Shown: positions 8,962 through 16,438 of the stretch, in pieces
How positions within the stretch are numbered: position 1 is the stretch's first letter
Layout of the letters: every line of letters begins with the position of its first letter
Virus record (IMG/VR): IMGVR_UViG_3300030202_002193
Coordinates: 20,539-84,538 of that record
Reading direction: 5' to 3' (one strand)
Source: a virus
Length of the DNA: 64,000 bases
The notes under the pieces: generated by a model
Told to the model about the DNA's origin: nothing
Database searches by the model: none
What the model saw: only the letters and a program-made list of their open reading frames with translations
Position numbers and translations under genes: made by a program

Positions 8962-9615
8962 TCACATTAGCCACTTAGCCCAAGCCGCACCTTTCTGAAT
9001 TGCGCCACCTAATCCTAATCCGGACTTTGGTGGTTCGTAACTCATCTGACCATTAGCATCTAACCAATATGGCCGACCATACATATCTTGCCCATTAGGA
9101 GGAATCGGATAGCCCGAACCATTGTTCATAGCACCTTGCATTTGTTGGTATTGTTGAGTTTGTCCCGTTACTCCAGCAAGAGCCATACCTGCTGAAACCT
9201 GTTGTTGCCCACCGCCAAATCCTTGAGATTCTAAGAATTGAGACTTAGCCATCTTTCTCTGATTAATTACTTCGGCATCAATAGCAGAATTCAATAGATT
9301 CATTATATCTAATTCTATGTTAGCGGCAGTAATTCCCTCAAATTCCCTTAAAGAATCAGGATGGATTCTAATACTTTTAGTGGTATCGTCTTGAATAAAC
9401 TGCAATTTAGTCAGCATTCTACTAACTACTCTTTCGGTAACATCTTCCATAAGTGTTTCTAAACACTTCAAAAACTTATCTCCGTGGTATTGGAAAAACT
9501 CTTCCACATGGTTATCCTGTAAAGAAAGTAAATTATTTACATTCTTGAATTGTTGGTCGCTCTGTGCTTGTACTGCTCCTAATACTGCGCCGTTACTTGT
9601 TCCTAATATCCCCAT
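8962..9615 (-). CDS. Minor virion protein with Gln/Gly-rich linker
   Basis: 217 residues. Residues ~20-125 are helical (HVEEFFQYHGDKFLKCLETL). They are followed by a low-complexity Gln/Gly/Met segment and a Pro/Gly/Tyr-rich tail ending in a hydrophobic AWAKWLM. Such tails are common in proteins that line connectors or are injected. Start ATG 9615 follows a GGAGAGGATTAAT ribosome site. Function unknown. Confidence 0.55.
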   Translation of the reverse strand: MGILGTSNGAVLGAVQAQSDQQFKNVNNLLSLQDNHVEEFFQYHGDKFLKCLETLMEDVTERVVSRMLTKLQFIQDDTTKSIRIHPDSLREFEGITAANIELDIMNLLNSAIDAEVINQRKMAKSQFLESQGFGGGQQQVSAGMALAGVTGQTQQYQQMQGAMNNGSGYPIPPNGQDMYGRPYWLDANGQMSYEPPKSGLGLGGAIQKGAAWAKWLM

Positions 9616-9616
9616 A

Positions 9617-10258
9617 TTAATCCTCTCCTTCTGCTTGTACCCCTTGTTTAATCATTAGATGGTTTAGTCTGTTAGTCAATATATTAATTTCCCCAACGAT
9701 AGTAATTGCTTCTTCAGTAGGCGTACTATTATCTCCTAATGTGGGAGGTTTAATAAGCCATCCGGCGGAAACTAAACTAGACACATCTTCTTTACTTAAT
9801 GTATTTAATGGGCCTCTCCTATTCATTTTTGGAATTTTTGGAATAAATGCTTTGAATTCTAAACCATGTTGTTCTGCCAAAATCTGTTGTTGCAACATTT
9901 CCATTTGTCTATGTATTCCGGAATGTTTGGGACAGTATGTTCCTCGCATTGGCCTACCTTTGGTTACATGAGATAAAGGAATTGGTGGCCGCATATAGTC
10001 TCCGCTATCCCATGTATGGTGCATTCCGCAAACCACGCAACGGTCCTTTAGATTAAACTTGTAACTATATTTAATTTTCAAAAAGGATTTCTTTTCCGGT
10101 ACTAAAACCTTAACCAATTCTTTCAATTGTTTCTTTGGTTTTATGTTGATGCACTTATATTCTTCTATCGGCCCACTTGCTCTTGCTCTTTGCAACGGTG
10201 GCAAAAATGCCGACGGTGCAGTTGTATTCATTTGTCCTATTATATTTTGTTGAAACAT
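9617..10258 (-). CDS. Zinc-binding minor structural protein
   Basis: 213 residues, ATG 10258 after GAGGAATGAAAA. A CVVCGMHH ... YCPKHSGIH segment (about residues 73-118) provides a C-x2-C and C-x2-H set typical of a zinc knuckle. The C-terminal half is helical. It sits between tagged small genes and the neck cluster. Function unknown. Confidence 0.55.
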   Translation of the reverse strand: MFQQNIIGQMNTTAPSAFLPPLQRARASGPIEEYKCINIKPKKQLKELVKVLVPEKKSFLKIKYSYKFNLKDRCVVCGMHHTWDSGDYMRPPIPLSHVTKGRPMRGTYCPKHSGIHRQMEMLQQQILAEQHGLEFKAFIPKIPKMNRRGPLNTLSKEDVSSLVSAGWLIKPPTLGDNSTPTEEAITIVGEINILTNRLNHLMIKQGVQAEGED

Positions 10259-10273
10259 TTTTCATTCCTCAGT

Positions 10274-10678
10274 TTACATATAGTCCGGTATATCCCAAGA
10301 CCCATAAGAAGTATTCTTATCCCACATCTGTAGCATTTCTCCACTTTGGGCATCATCGGGAACAAAATTATATCCTTGATTATCTAAAGCATATGCGATT
10401 AAATGATAGAGATTTTCGCCATATCCTCTTCTCATAAATCTAGAGTCTGTTCTAACATCTTTTGCTTGAAAGGTATCGTCATCTATCTTTTCTGCATAAG
10501 CCCTTGTTATTTGCCTACCTTCTTTATCAATAATATTAGCATCCAAAGATTCATCGTGAATAGAAACTGACATTTTTAATTTTTCATCACTTTTGTTGTC
10601 TAGAAACATGGCAGTTGTTTCATCTCCCCTAATAACTATATTAGAAATGCGGTTTTGTTTTAATATTTTTTGCCACAT
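10274..10678 (-). CDS. Tagged protein with GNAT-like C-terminal segment
   Basis: 134 residues from ATG 10678 (MWQKILKQNRISN), carrying the shared N-terminal tag. The C-terminal region MRRGYGENLYHLIAYALDNQ followed by a Met/Trp-ending helix recalls the R-x-x-G-x-G/A loop and following helix of GNAT acetyltransferases, but the match is partial. The upstream DNA (TGTTTTAATATTTTTTGCC on the plus strand) is duplicated at the next gene, so the tag was copied as DNA. Alternative: a non-catalytic small virion protein. Confidence 0.5.
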   Translation of the reverse strand: MWQKILKQNRISNIVIRGDETTAMFLDNKSDEKLKMSVSIHDESLDANIIDKEGRQITRAYAEKIDDDTFQAKDVRTDSRFMRRGYGENLYHLIAYALDNQGYNFVPDDAQSGEMLQMWDKNTSYGSWDIPDYM

Positions 10679-10696
10679 AGTAATCAATAATCCTCT

Positions 10697-11065
10697 TTAA
10701 TATCTTTCATCTAGTTCAAACTTACCTTCTAATTTGTTTCGGGTTCCCTCGGCAGTATTGGATTGTCTAGTATCGGGAACATAGTTTTTGGAAGGAGATT
10801 CTTCTTCTTTTAGTTTAATAACATAATACATGGTTGGGGAAGCAAGACTTTGAAATACTCCATCTTCCATTTTAACTACCTTTCCCTCTTTAGCACTACC
10901 AACAACAGTATAATTTATTTCTTTGGCCATTTTTTTTATCCAAGCAAAAGCATCATCCCTGTCTGTAAAGTCCTTTGTTTCAGGTTCATAGTCTCCATCA
11001 CTGTCTTGTAATTTGAGATATAACACTATTTCGTTATCCTTTTGTTTTAATATTTTTTGCCACAT
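10697..11065 (-). CDS. Tagged small protein (MWQKILKQ)
   Basis: 122 residues, ATG 11065. Its first seven residues are identical to those of the following tagged gene (MWQKILKQ), and the coding DNA for them is identical too. The body contains an alpha/beta segment (DDAFAWIKKMAKEINYTVVG), and the C-terminus is acidic. No family recognised. Confidence 0.6.
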   Translation of the reverse strand: MWQKILKQKDNEIVLYLKLQDSDGDYEPETKDFTDRDDAFAWIKKMAKEINYTVVGSAKEGKVVKMEDGVFQSLASPTMYYVIKLKEEESPSKNYVPDTRQSNTAEGTRNKLEGKFELDERY

Positions 11066-11075
11066 TTTAATTCCT

Positions 11076-11435
11076 CTAATTTTCTTCTATTATTGAATAT
11101 CTATCCTCTTGTTCTTTTCGCATATATGTAATTGTCTTTACATGAATATTTCTGCTATATCTTTTAATTACTAAATATGCGTTTTTCTTTTTCTGCCTAA
11201 CTAATTTTACAATGATTGTAGTTTTTTTCGGTAGTTGTCCTCGATTAAGTTTTCTTTCTATAGCGTTTTTGATTCTTTTCATTTTAATATCGGGGAATCT
11301 TAATTGTAAATTGTCACTAAAATGTTTGGTTAAAAAAATCTTTACTTTCTCTCCATTATTTAATTTTAAAAAATATTGTTCGGCAGTTTCTTTGATACTG
11401 TCGTATGGGTTTACCTTTAGAATCATTTTCCACAT
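11076..11435 (-). CDS. Tagged basic protein, possible nuclease-toxin-like domain
   Basis: 119 residues, ATG 11435, N-terminus MWKMILKVNPYDS. The body has a His early on (TKHFSDNLQLRFPDIKMKRI), then a long helix and two basic beta strands (TTIIVKLV, AYLVIKRY, NIHVKTITYM). This recalls small RelE/BECR-fold RNases that some phages carry as packaged or fused toxins; catalytic residues cannot be fixed from sequence alone. With the N-terminal tag, an injected effector is one possibility. Function uncertain. Confidence 0.5.
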   Translation of the reverse strand: MWKMILKVNPYDSIKETAEQYFLKLNNGEKVKIFLTKHFSDNLQLRFPDIKMKRIKNAIERKLNRGQLPKKTTIIVKLVRQKKKNAYLVIKRYSRNIHVKTITYMRKEQEDRYSIIEEN

Positions 11436-11440
11436 AGTAA

Positions 11441-12103
11441 TCAATAATCCTTCAGCATCGTCATTACTCCACGATACACCATTTCCGGTTGAGATTTAGC
11501 CGACACAATATATTTGAATGTTGGGATGCCCTTATCATTAAGCCGTTGCATCCCATATTTGAAAGGTCCGAATATAGGATGGTCTTGTATGTCTCCGTCA
11601 TATTTGTGTTTTTCTCCCCAAATATCGTATTTATTAGCCCATATAGCAACTGCTATAGGGTAGTCTTGTTCTTTTTTCTTTTTTCTATTGGGCCAAGTAT
11701 TAGCACAAATGGCATCTACTAAAAATTTCCAAGCGAGTTGGTGGTCTAGATTAGCCCCGCTATCTAAATGTCTATGGTCAATCATAAAAATAATGTAATT
11801 CACCTTTCTTTTCTTCATATCAGAAATCCATTCTTTCCAATAGAATGATTCTCCCCCGACATCTGCTGATTTTAGAGTATGGATTTCTCCTTCAATTTTT
11901 ATTGTTTTTCTAGTTCCTTTATGAAGGCCGACTGTTCTTTTTTTAATTTCAGGAACTTCTCCTCTAGTTCTAAGTTGATGATTAAGAGTTGTCTTTCCTA
12001 CCATAGTTGCCCCATAAATTCCAAATTGTATGGCGTGTATTCTTTTGTAAAATGCTATCGCCGCTTCTGTTATTACAATAGCGAAACCTGCTAGTACTGA
12101 CAC
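11441..12103 (-). CDS. Membrane-anchored Arf/Ras-like small GTPase
   Basis: About 220 residues; GTG 12103 is preferred because GGTGAT ends five bases upstream (a TTG six bases earlier would overlap that site). A hydrophobic N-terminal helix (VLAGFAIVITEAAIAFY) is followed by the G1 P-loop GATMVGKTT, G3 DVGGE (Arf-like DVGGQ variant), G4 NKYD and G5 SAKS, all correctly spaced for a small GTPase. Arf-type GTPases switch membrane association with nucleotide. It overlaps the preceding small membrane-protein gene and precedes a tagged gene, so it is in the late virion operon. A GTPase in this position is unexpected. Confidence 0.75.
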   Translation of the reverse strand: MSVLAGFAIVITEAAIAFYKRIHAIQFGIYGATMVGKTTLNHQLRTRGEVPEIKKRTVGLHKGTRKTIKIEGEIHTLKSADVGGESFYWKEWISDMKKRKVNYIIFMIDHRHLDSGANLDHQLAWKFLVDAICANTWPNRKKKKEQDYPIAVAIWANKYDIWGEKHKYDGDIQDHPIFGPFKYGMQRLNDKGIPTFKYIVSAKSQPEMVYRGVMTMLKDY

Positions 12104-12105
12104 AT

Positions 12106-12327
12106 TCAATCACCAAAGGTATGTGACCATGCAGATTGTAGGCCGTCTAAGCACCATCCTAAGATATTGATATCAAATACTCCTAATATATTTCCAATTA
12201 GAAATGACGCTAACGCCGCACAACTTCCCCAAAAATAAGCCCTAAATCTTAGAAACCAAATATCAGCAGAATGCGCTCTTTGCAAATCATATGCCATTGC
12301 GCCTTCATCAAAGCCAGTAAAAACCAT
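12106..12327 (-). CDS. Small membrane protein of GTPase cassette
   Basis: 73 residues, ATG 12327 after GAGGTGAAGCCTC. One clear hydrophobic segment (FWGSCAALASFLIGNILGVF) and a second weaker one. The stop overlaps the GTPase start region, so the two are probably translated together. Likely a membrane partner of the GTPase or a virion membrane/penetration protein. Confidence 0.6.
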   Translation of the reverse strand: MVFTGFDEGAMAYDLQRAHSADIWFLRFRAYFWGSCAALASFLIGNILGVFDINILGWCLDGLQSAWSHTFGD

Positions 12328-12338
12328 GAGGCTTCACC

Positions 12339-12737
12339 TCATCTTTCAATGGCGGCCAAAAACTCATTGCCTACGCCTTCGGTTTCTAAAGAGGAAACTA
12401 ATTGAGTAGGTGGAACATTAAAGGTATTACTATGAGTCTTTAGGGTCTCTCGTATTTTTCCCTTCTGTTCTTCTTCCTTTCTTTTCTGCGCCCAAAAATG
12501 ATTCACTCTTCTATCTAGCAAATACATTTCAATTTTTTCATTAAGGGCTAAATCAAATACTGCTTTTAGAATCATGATGGCCCCTACTGTAATTAGCCCA
12601 AATAAAGTTGCGTGGGCTAAAGTCGTGTAAGGGAATTCTGTTCCATAATTAGCATAAAAGAAAACATTTGCTCCGCTAACCGTCCCTACGAATAGGATAG
12701 TCATAACTAGGCGTGTATCGTGTTGTAGTGCTGGCAT
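12339..12737 (-). CDS. Two-helix membrane protein of GTPase cassette
   Basis: 132 residues, ATG 12737 after GAGGTTTTTTT. Two transmembrane helices (LVMTILFVGTVSGANVFFY and LFGLITVGAIMILKAVFDLA) are followed by a charged cytoplasmic tail (NHFWAQKRKEEEQKGKIRET). Lies between a capsid-region beta protein and the small membrane protein. Could be a holin-like or envelope-interaction protein; no family recognised. Confidence 0.6.
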   Translation of the reverse strand: MPALQHDTRLVMTILFVGTVSGANVFFYANYGTEFPYTTLAHATLFGLITVGAIMILKAVFDLALNEKIEMYLLDRRVNHFWAQKRKEEEQKGKIRETLKTHSNTFNVPPTQLVSSLETEGVGNEFLAAIER

Positions 12738-12746
12738 AAAAAAACC

Positions 12747-13070
12747 TCAATTAAATTCTACGGAAACTGCATGTCGTGTGGAAGCATCAGGGCTTCCCTC
12801 ACTATTTGCAATTTGCAAATAGAGTCCTTCTCTAGCCAAAACTCCGTGCATATCATATTCTAGATTAACAGGACCGGATGGTACGCTAAACACAAACCTA
12901 GCCAATTCTGTATTATTCGTTAAGGTAGAATCTTTTGAATCCCAAACCTTTATCGTAATTACATCGGGGCCACCGGCTTCTGCCGCTACATGTATGCTTT
13001 TTAATCTACATTGATGTGCCGCTATTACTGCGCTCGCCGTTAAAACTCCACTAGACCTGCAACTATCCAT
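12747..13070 (-). CDS. Small beta-rich virion protein (decoration-like)
   Basis: 107 residues, ATG 13070 after GGAGAGATTGAT. Beta-strand rich (CRLKSIHVAAEAGGPDVITI, YLQIANSEG, RHAVSVEFN), without Lys-rich or membrane segments. Located three genes after the major capsid protein among other small head proteins. Likely a surface or head-completion protein; function inferred from position. Confidence 0.5.
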   Translation of the reverse strand: MDSCRSSGVLTASAVIAAHQCRLKSIHVAAEAGGPDVITIKVWDSKDSTLTNNTELARFVFSVPSGPVNLEYDMHGVLAREGLYLQIANSEGSPDASTRHAVSVEFN

Positions 13071-13119
13071 ATCAATCTCTCCGTATATCCGTAATGCCGA
13101 TAATACTTGAAGATGTTGG

Positions 13120-13503
13120 TCATTCAGAATCTTCAGATTCTTCTACAACTTCTTCAGTTTTTGTCGGTACTACTACTTCTTTTACCTTTTTAGCGGCTTT
13201 CTTAGCACTTGTTTTTGCTTTTGTTGCCACCGTTTTCTTAGGTAAGAGGAGTTTAACCAAGTCTTCGCCTGTAGGAACAGTAGGAAGATTTAGAATGCCT
13301 TGCGACATTCCTAAAAGTTTCTCACTCAATTCCAATAGTTCTTCTTCATCGGACTCTTCAAATGTAATGAGAAGGTTGGGGTCTTGCATTTTTAGCAGAC
13401 CTTTTAGTGCGGAGATTTCACAAGAGTCTTCCCTTGTTATTTCTTCTCGCCCAATTCTCAACCTTCCCATTACAGAAGACTCACTAAGAATAATCTTAGC
13501 CAA
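13120..13503 (-). CDS. Head-region protein with Lys/Ala-rich tail
   Basis: 127 residues starting at TTG 13503, which is supported by a strong GAGGTGAAATAA ribosome site. The N-terminal ~80 residues are mixed alpha/beta and acidic. The C-terminus is a histone-H1-like Lys/Ala repeat (TKAKTSAKKAAKKVKEV) ending in an acidic cluster. The Lys/Ala tail suggests contact with packaged DNA or with the capsid interior; function unknown. Confidence 0.55.
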   Translation of the reverse strand: MAKIILSESSVMGRLRIGREEITREDSCEISALKGLLKMQDPNLLITFEESDEEELLELSEKLLGMSQGILNLPTVPTGEDLVKLLLPKKTVATKAKTSAKKAAKKVKEVVVPTKTEEVVEESEDSE

Positions 13504-13513
13504 TTATTTCACC

Positions 13514-13855
13514 TCAAATGTTTCCGTATGCTCGGATTCTAATGGTAGTATCGGTAATATCTCCCGATGCTTGGGCATTAGTACCATCCATATTAACTAG
13601 ATATAGATGGAATCCGCCTTCGTAAAGTCCAGCCGCAGTACATTCTGCTGAAGCAGAGTAAGTAGCAGGTAGAGAATTTCCTGTAATTGTTACAGAAGTC
13701 AATTCTCCTAGTCCTAAAGAACTAGCACTAACTACTTCGCCTCCAGCAGTATATGTTGTTACTACAATAGCCGCATCCACGAAATACTCATCTCCGGAAA
13801 CTCTAGGCCTTGTCTGCCCTTTATGGTCAGCCAACAATGTTACAGTATGTGCCAA
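13514..13855 (-). CDS. Capsid decoration protein (probable)
   Basis: 113 residues from TTG 13855, preceded by GAGGTGTTTTAA. Beta-rich, Gly/Thr/Ala-rich, with the layout of a small cement/decoration protein (AHTVTLLADHKGQTRPRVSG ... TIRIRAYGNI). It directly follows the major capsid gene, the usual place of decoration proteins. Two consecutive TTG starts with strong ribosome sites (this gene and the next) are notable. Confidence 0.55.
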   Translation of the reverse strand: MAHTVTLLADHKGQTRPRVSGDEYFVDAAIVVTTYTAGGEVVSASSLGLGELTSVTITGNSLPATYSASAECTAAGLYEGGFHLYLVNMDGTNAQASGDITDTTIRIRAYGNI

Positions 13856-13865
13856 TTAAAACACC

Positions 13866-15209
13866 TCACTGAATGTTGGTAATTTTACCTTGACCCTTGA
13901 AGAAAGAACAACCCATTTCACCGATAGTACGGTAAAGTGCTTGGTTTCCTAGACGACCAACACCGAATGGGTTTCCGTTGGAAATACCATCTTCGAAGTA
14001 TTGTGTAGGTTTCATAACTGCCAACCAAATGTGGTCAGTATCAAGGAATAGCAAATCGCTTAGTTTGCTAGATGCGCCTCCTGTAGAAGCCATATCCTTA
14101 CAAGGAATTAGTGGGATGTCGTAGTATGTTGCAACTCTAAATCCAACTTCAGCACCCTTTACTCCACGAACTCCATTTACAGTAGGAACGATTTCCTTTC
14201 TATCCATGAATCTTTCTTGGCTTTGTAGCAAATCAGCAACCGCTTGAATAGTATCATATCCTGTTAGAATTACCTTTGGAGAACCGCCAGCAATTCGCAA
14301 GTTGCGAATCATGTTGTTAAGTAGAGTTAGAGTTAGAGAACGAACATCTCCACTAGCATATCCACTTCCAAAGTCTACTTCAGCATCTAGGAAAGAAGCC
14401 GCAGAGAATCTTTCATCTCCGTAAATCTTACCCAAGTTGTTTGATGCACTTGTGGTATCGGTTGCAATAACTCCACCATCAATAGCCAAAAGTTCTGCAC
14501 GACTTGTAACAATCTTGTTTAGTGAAAGATAGTTTCTCTCGATGTTAGATAATGCAGATACTTCACCATAGTTTTCTAGTGGAGTTAGAAGCATCATGTT
14601 TTGTGCTTCTGCGTGAGCAATTCCCATATCTTCACGCATTTGCGCTCTGATGTCACCAATTCCATCATCAATCTTTGCCATTTCCATAGCCAACTCGGAG
14701 AAGTCGAATTGATGTGCAACAGTCTTAGGACTCATAAATAGTTGAGCGTAAGTAGGAGCCATAGAACCTAGACCGTCTGCCGCAGTAGAAAGTCCAGCGT
14801 TTTCTGCTACACCACCGATTTCGTCAAATTGTGCATCATCAGCACCAATTCCACCGCCAGTACCATCTCTCTGTAGTGATTCAGCAAGTGTGTTTCCGGA
14901 ACCACCGAAAGGTCGGCTTTTCAAAACTCTCCATCCGGAAGAAGTGTAAGGTCTCTTTGCAATCATTGAAAGAGCATTTACTTCACGGTTTAGCATTGAC
15001 CAAACCTTTTGTCCGTAAAGAACATTGTAAAGTCCGGTTGTTGTAGAAATTCCTGTTACGCCGCTTGCGCCAGCGTCAGCGATATCGTGAGCAGTTTGTA
15101 CTCCTTGTACCACTCCCGCTTGCTTTAGAATATCGTTGCCGCCAAATGCGCCACCGAATCCGTATGTTTCTGCTTCTAAGTCTCTAATAGTGTTAATATA
15201 TCCTGTCAT
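13866..15209 (-). CDS. Major capsid protein (HK97 fold)
   Basis: 447 residues from ATG 15209 (GAGGGGGAATATAAA upstream; an upstream in-frame start would add nine residues). Long central region with HK97 E-loop/P-domain-like composition, including SPKTVAHQFDFSELAMEM and VKGAEVGFRVATYYDIPLIP, and a C-terminal strand/helix set. Directly downstream of the protease-scaffold gene and upstream of decoration proteins, the classic head order. No cysteine-rich or membrane features. Codon use is more G/C-rich than its neighbours, as expected for a highly expressed gene. Confidence 0.8.
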   Translation of the reverse strand: MTGYINTIRDLEAETYGFGGAFGGNDILKQAGVVQGVQTAHDIADAGASGVTGISTTTGLYNVLYGQKVWSMLNREVNALSMIAKRPYTSSGWRVLKSRPFGGSGNTLAESLQRDGTGGGIGADDAQFDEIGGVAENAGLSTAADGLGSMAPTYAQLFMSPKTVAHQFDFSELAMEMAKIDDGIGDIRAQMREDMGIAHAEAQNMMLLTPLENYGEVSALSNIERNYLSLNKIVTSRAELLAIDGGVIATDTTSASNNLGKIYGDERFSAASFLDAEVDFGSGYASGDVRSLTLTLLNNMIRNLRIAGGSPKVILTGYDTIQAVADLLQSQERFMDRKEIVPTVNGVRGVKGAEVGFRVATYYDIPLIPCKDMASTGGASSKLSDLLFLDTDHIWLAVMKPTQYFEDGISNGNPFGVGRLGNQALYRTIGEMGCSFFKGQGKITNIQ

Positions 15210-15222
15210 TTTATATTCCCCC

Positions 15223-16398
15223 TCAATTTCCAGCAAGCCTGTTCAAGTCGGCCCAACTCATGTTAGCAACATCATCCATTGACGGAATTGCCACGGATGG
15301 TGCAGTTTTGGATTTGAGAATTTCAGATGTTTCCGAAGAAAATGACTTTCTCAATTCAGCCAATTCTTCTTTAAGTGCGCTAACTTCAGACTTTGCATCA
15401 TAGTTAGCCTTGGAAATAATAGTTTCTCTTTCTGAAACTTCAGACTTAAATCTGTTAGCGAAAGTCTTTTCTAAGTTTCCTAGAGCAATCTTTTCTAGTT
15501 GTTCTGCTTTGTATTCTGAATATGCTTTCTCGATTACATCAGGAGAAAGGTTTAGTGAAGTAATTTCACCGTTGTCAAAGGCCTTAATGACCTTTGCTTG
15601 CTTTTCTCCTACTGGCTTGCCACCACTAATTACTACACGGTCAGCAGGTTCCCCTGTTTCTCCTTGTAGCGAAGTTTGTGCCTTGTATTCTACATCCATG
15701 TATTCTGAAGTCTCTACTTCAGCATCCATCAATTCTTCGTCCATAGCCGCCGCATTCATTTCTAAGTCTGCGTCTGCCGCAGGGGATTTCTCCTCTTCTT
15801 CTTTCCTTAGAGTATTGACTTCCTCTAATAGAGTGTCAAGTTCCTCTAATGCCTTTTCTAGTTTGTCGGTCATTTTTGTTCCCTCTTTTTCTTGTTTCAA
15901 AATGTCAAATTTCGCTTCAGGATTAATTCCTTTTTCGCATATGGTGACTTCGTGTAATTCTAGTTTGCTAATTTCGCTATATTCGCCTAATTCCGAATTT
16001 TGCTTCTTAACTTTCCGAAGTGCTTGTCCCCCTATGCTAAAAGACCTTAATGTTCCTTTGCGAATTCCCCTGTTTATTTCTTTTGCTTTTTCGATGTCAT
16101 CTCTTAATTTTATTACTACAAAAAATCCCACATCATCTACTTCAGTTTTCCATATTTTTCCATTTTTATCTCTATATGATTTTACTACTTCTCCTACTTG
16201 GACATTTGAATGGTTTGTCATTACATTTCTAAATTTTGCATTCTCCATGTATTTTTCTACTGCATCTTCTAGTGCTTTAAGTGTGATTAAATCATTTTGC
16301 TTATCTACGATTTCTATGCTTGCATATCCCCCAATCATTAAATCGTCTTGGCTTTTGAGAATCAGGAAATCATTGTTTTGTATAACGGCAGTTTCCAT
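15223..16398 (-). CDS. Prohead protease fused to scaffold
   Basis: 391 residues from ATG 16398. The N-terminal ~165 residues carry a HK97-type prohead protease layout: a His in MTNHSNVQVGEVV, a serine region GTLRSFSIGGQA, and the preceding VDDVGFFVVIKL strand. The C-terminal ~200 residues are acidic, coiled-coil rich (LEKALEELDTLLEEVNTLRK) and end in a Ser/Ala/Pro segment, as expected for an internal scaffold. Fusion of protease and scaffold in one chain is known in several tailed viruses. The protease would process capsid and internal proteins, which bears on the tag hypothesis. Confidence 0.8.
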   Translation of the reverse strand: METAVIQNNDFLILKSQDDLMIGGYASIEIVDKQNDLITLKALEDAVEKYMENAKFRNVMTNHSNVQVGEVVKSYRDKNGKIWKTEVDDVGFFVVIKLRDDIEKAKEINRGIRKGTLRSFSIGGQALRKVKKQNSELGEYSEISKLELHEVTICEKGINPEAKFDILKQEKEGTKMTDKLEKALEELDTLLEEVNTLRKEEEEKSPAADADLEMNAAAMDEELMDAEVETSEYMDVEYKAQTSLQGETGEPADRVVISGGKPVGEKQAKVIKAFDNGEITSLNLSPDVIEKAYSEYKAEQLEKIALGNLEKTFANRFKSEVSERETIISKANYDAKSEVSALKEELAELRKSFSSETSEILKSKTAPSVAIPSMDDVANMSWADLNRLAGN

Positions 16399-16438
16399 TT
16401 TCCTCAACTCTTCGTTTTTTAATTAGGTATTTAATGCT

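Noticed and set aside
12747-13070. Lectin or spike function for the small beta protein
   Set aside because: No signature beyond general beta-richness; position alone does not support it.
15410-16426. 338-residue plus-strand frame opposite the protease-scaffold gene
   Set aside because: Ser/Phe-rich composition of an antisense frame over a Glu/Lys-rich coiled-coil gene; no ribosome site; minus strand carries a clear protease signature.
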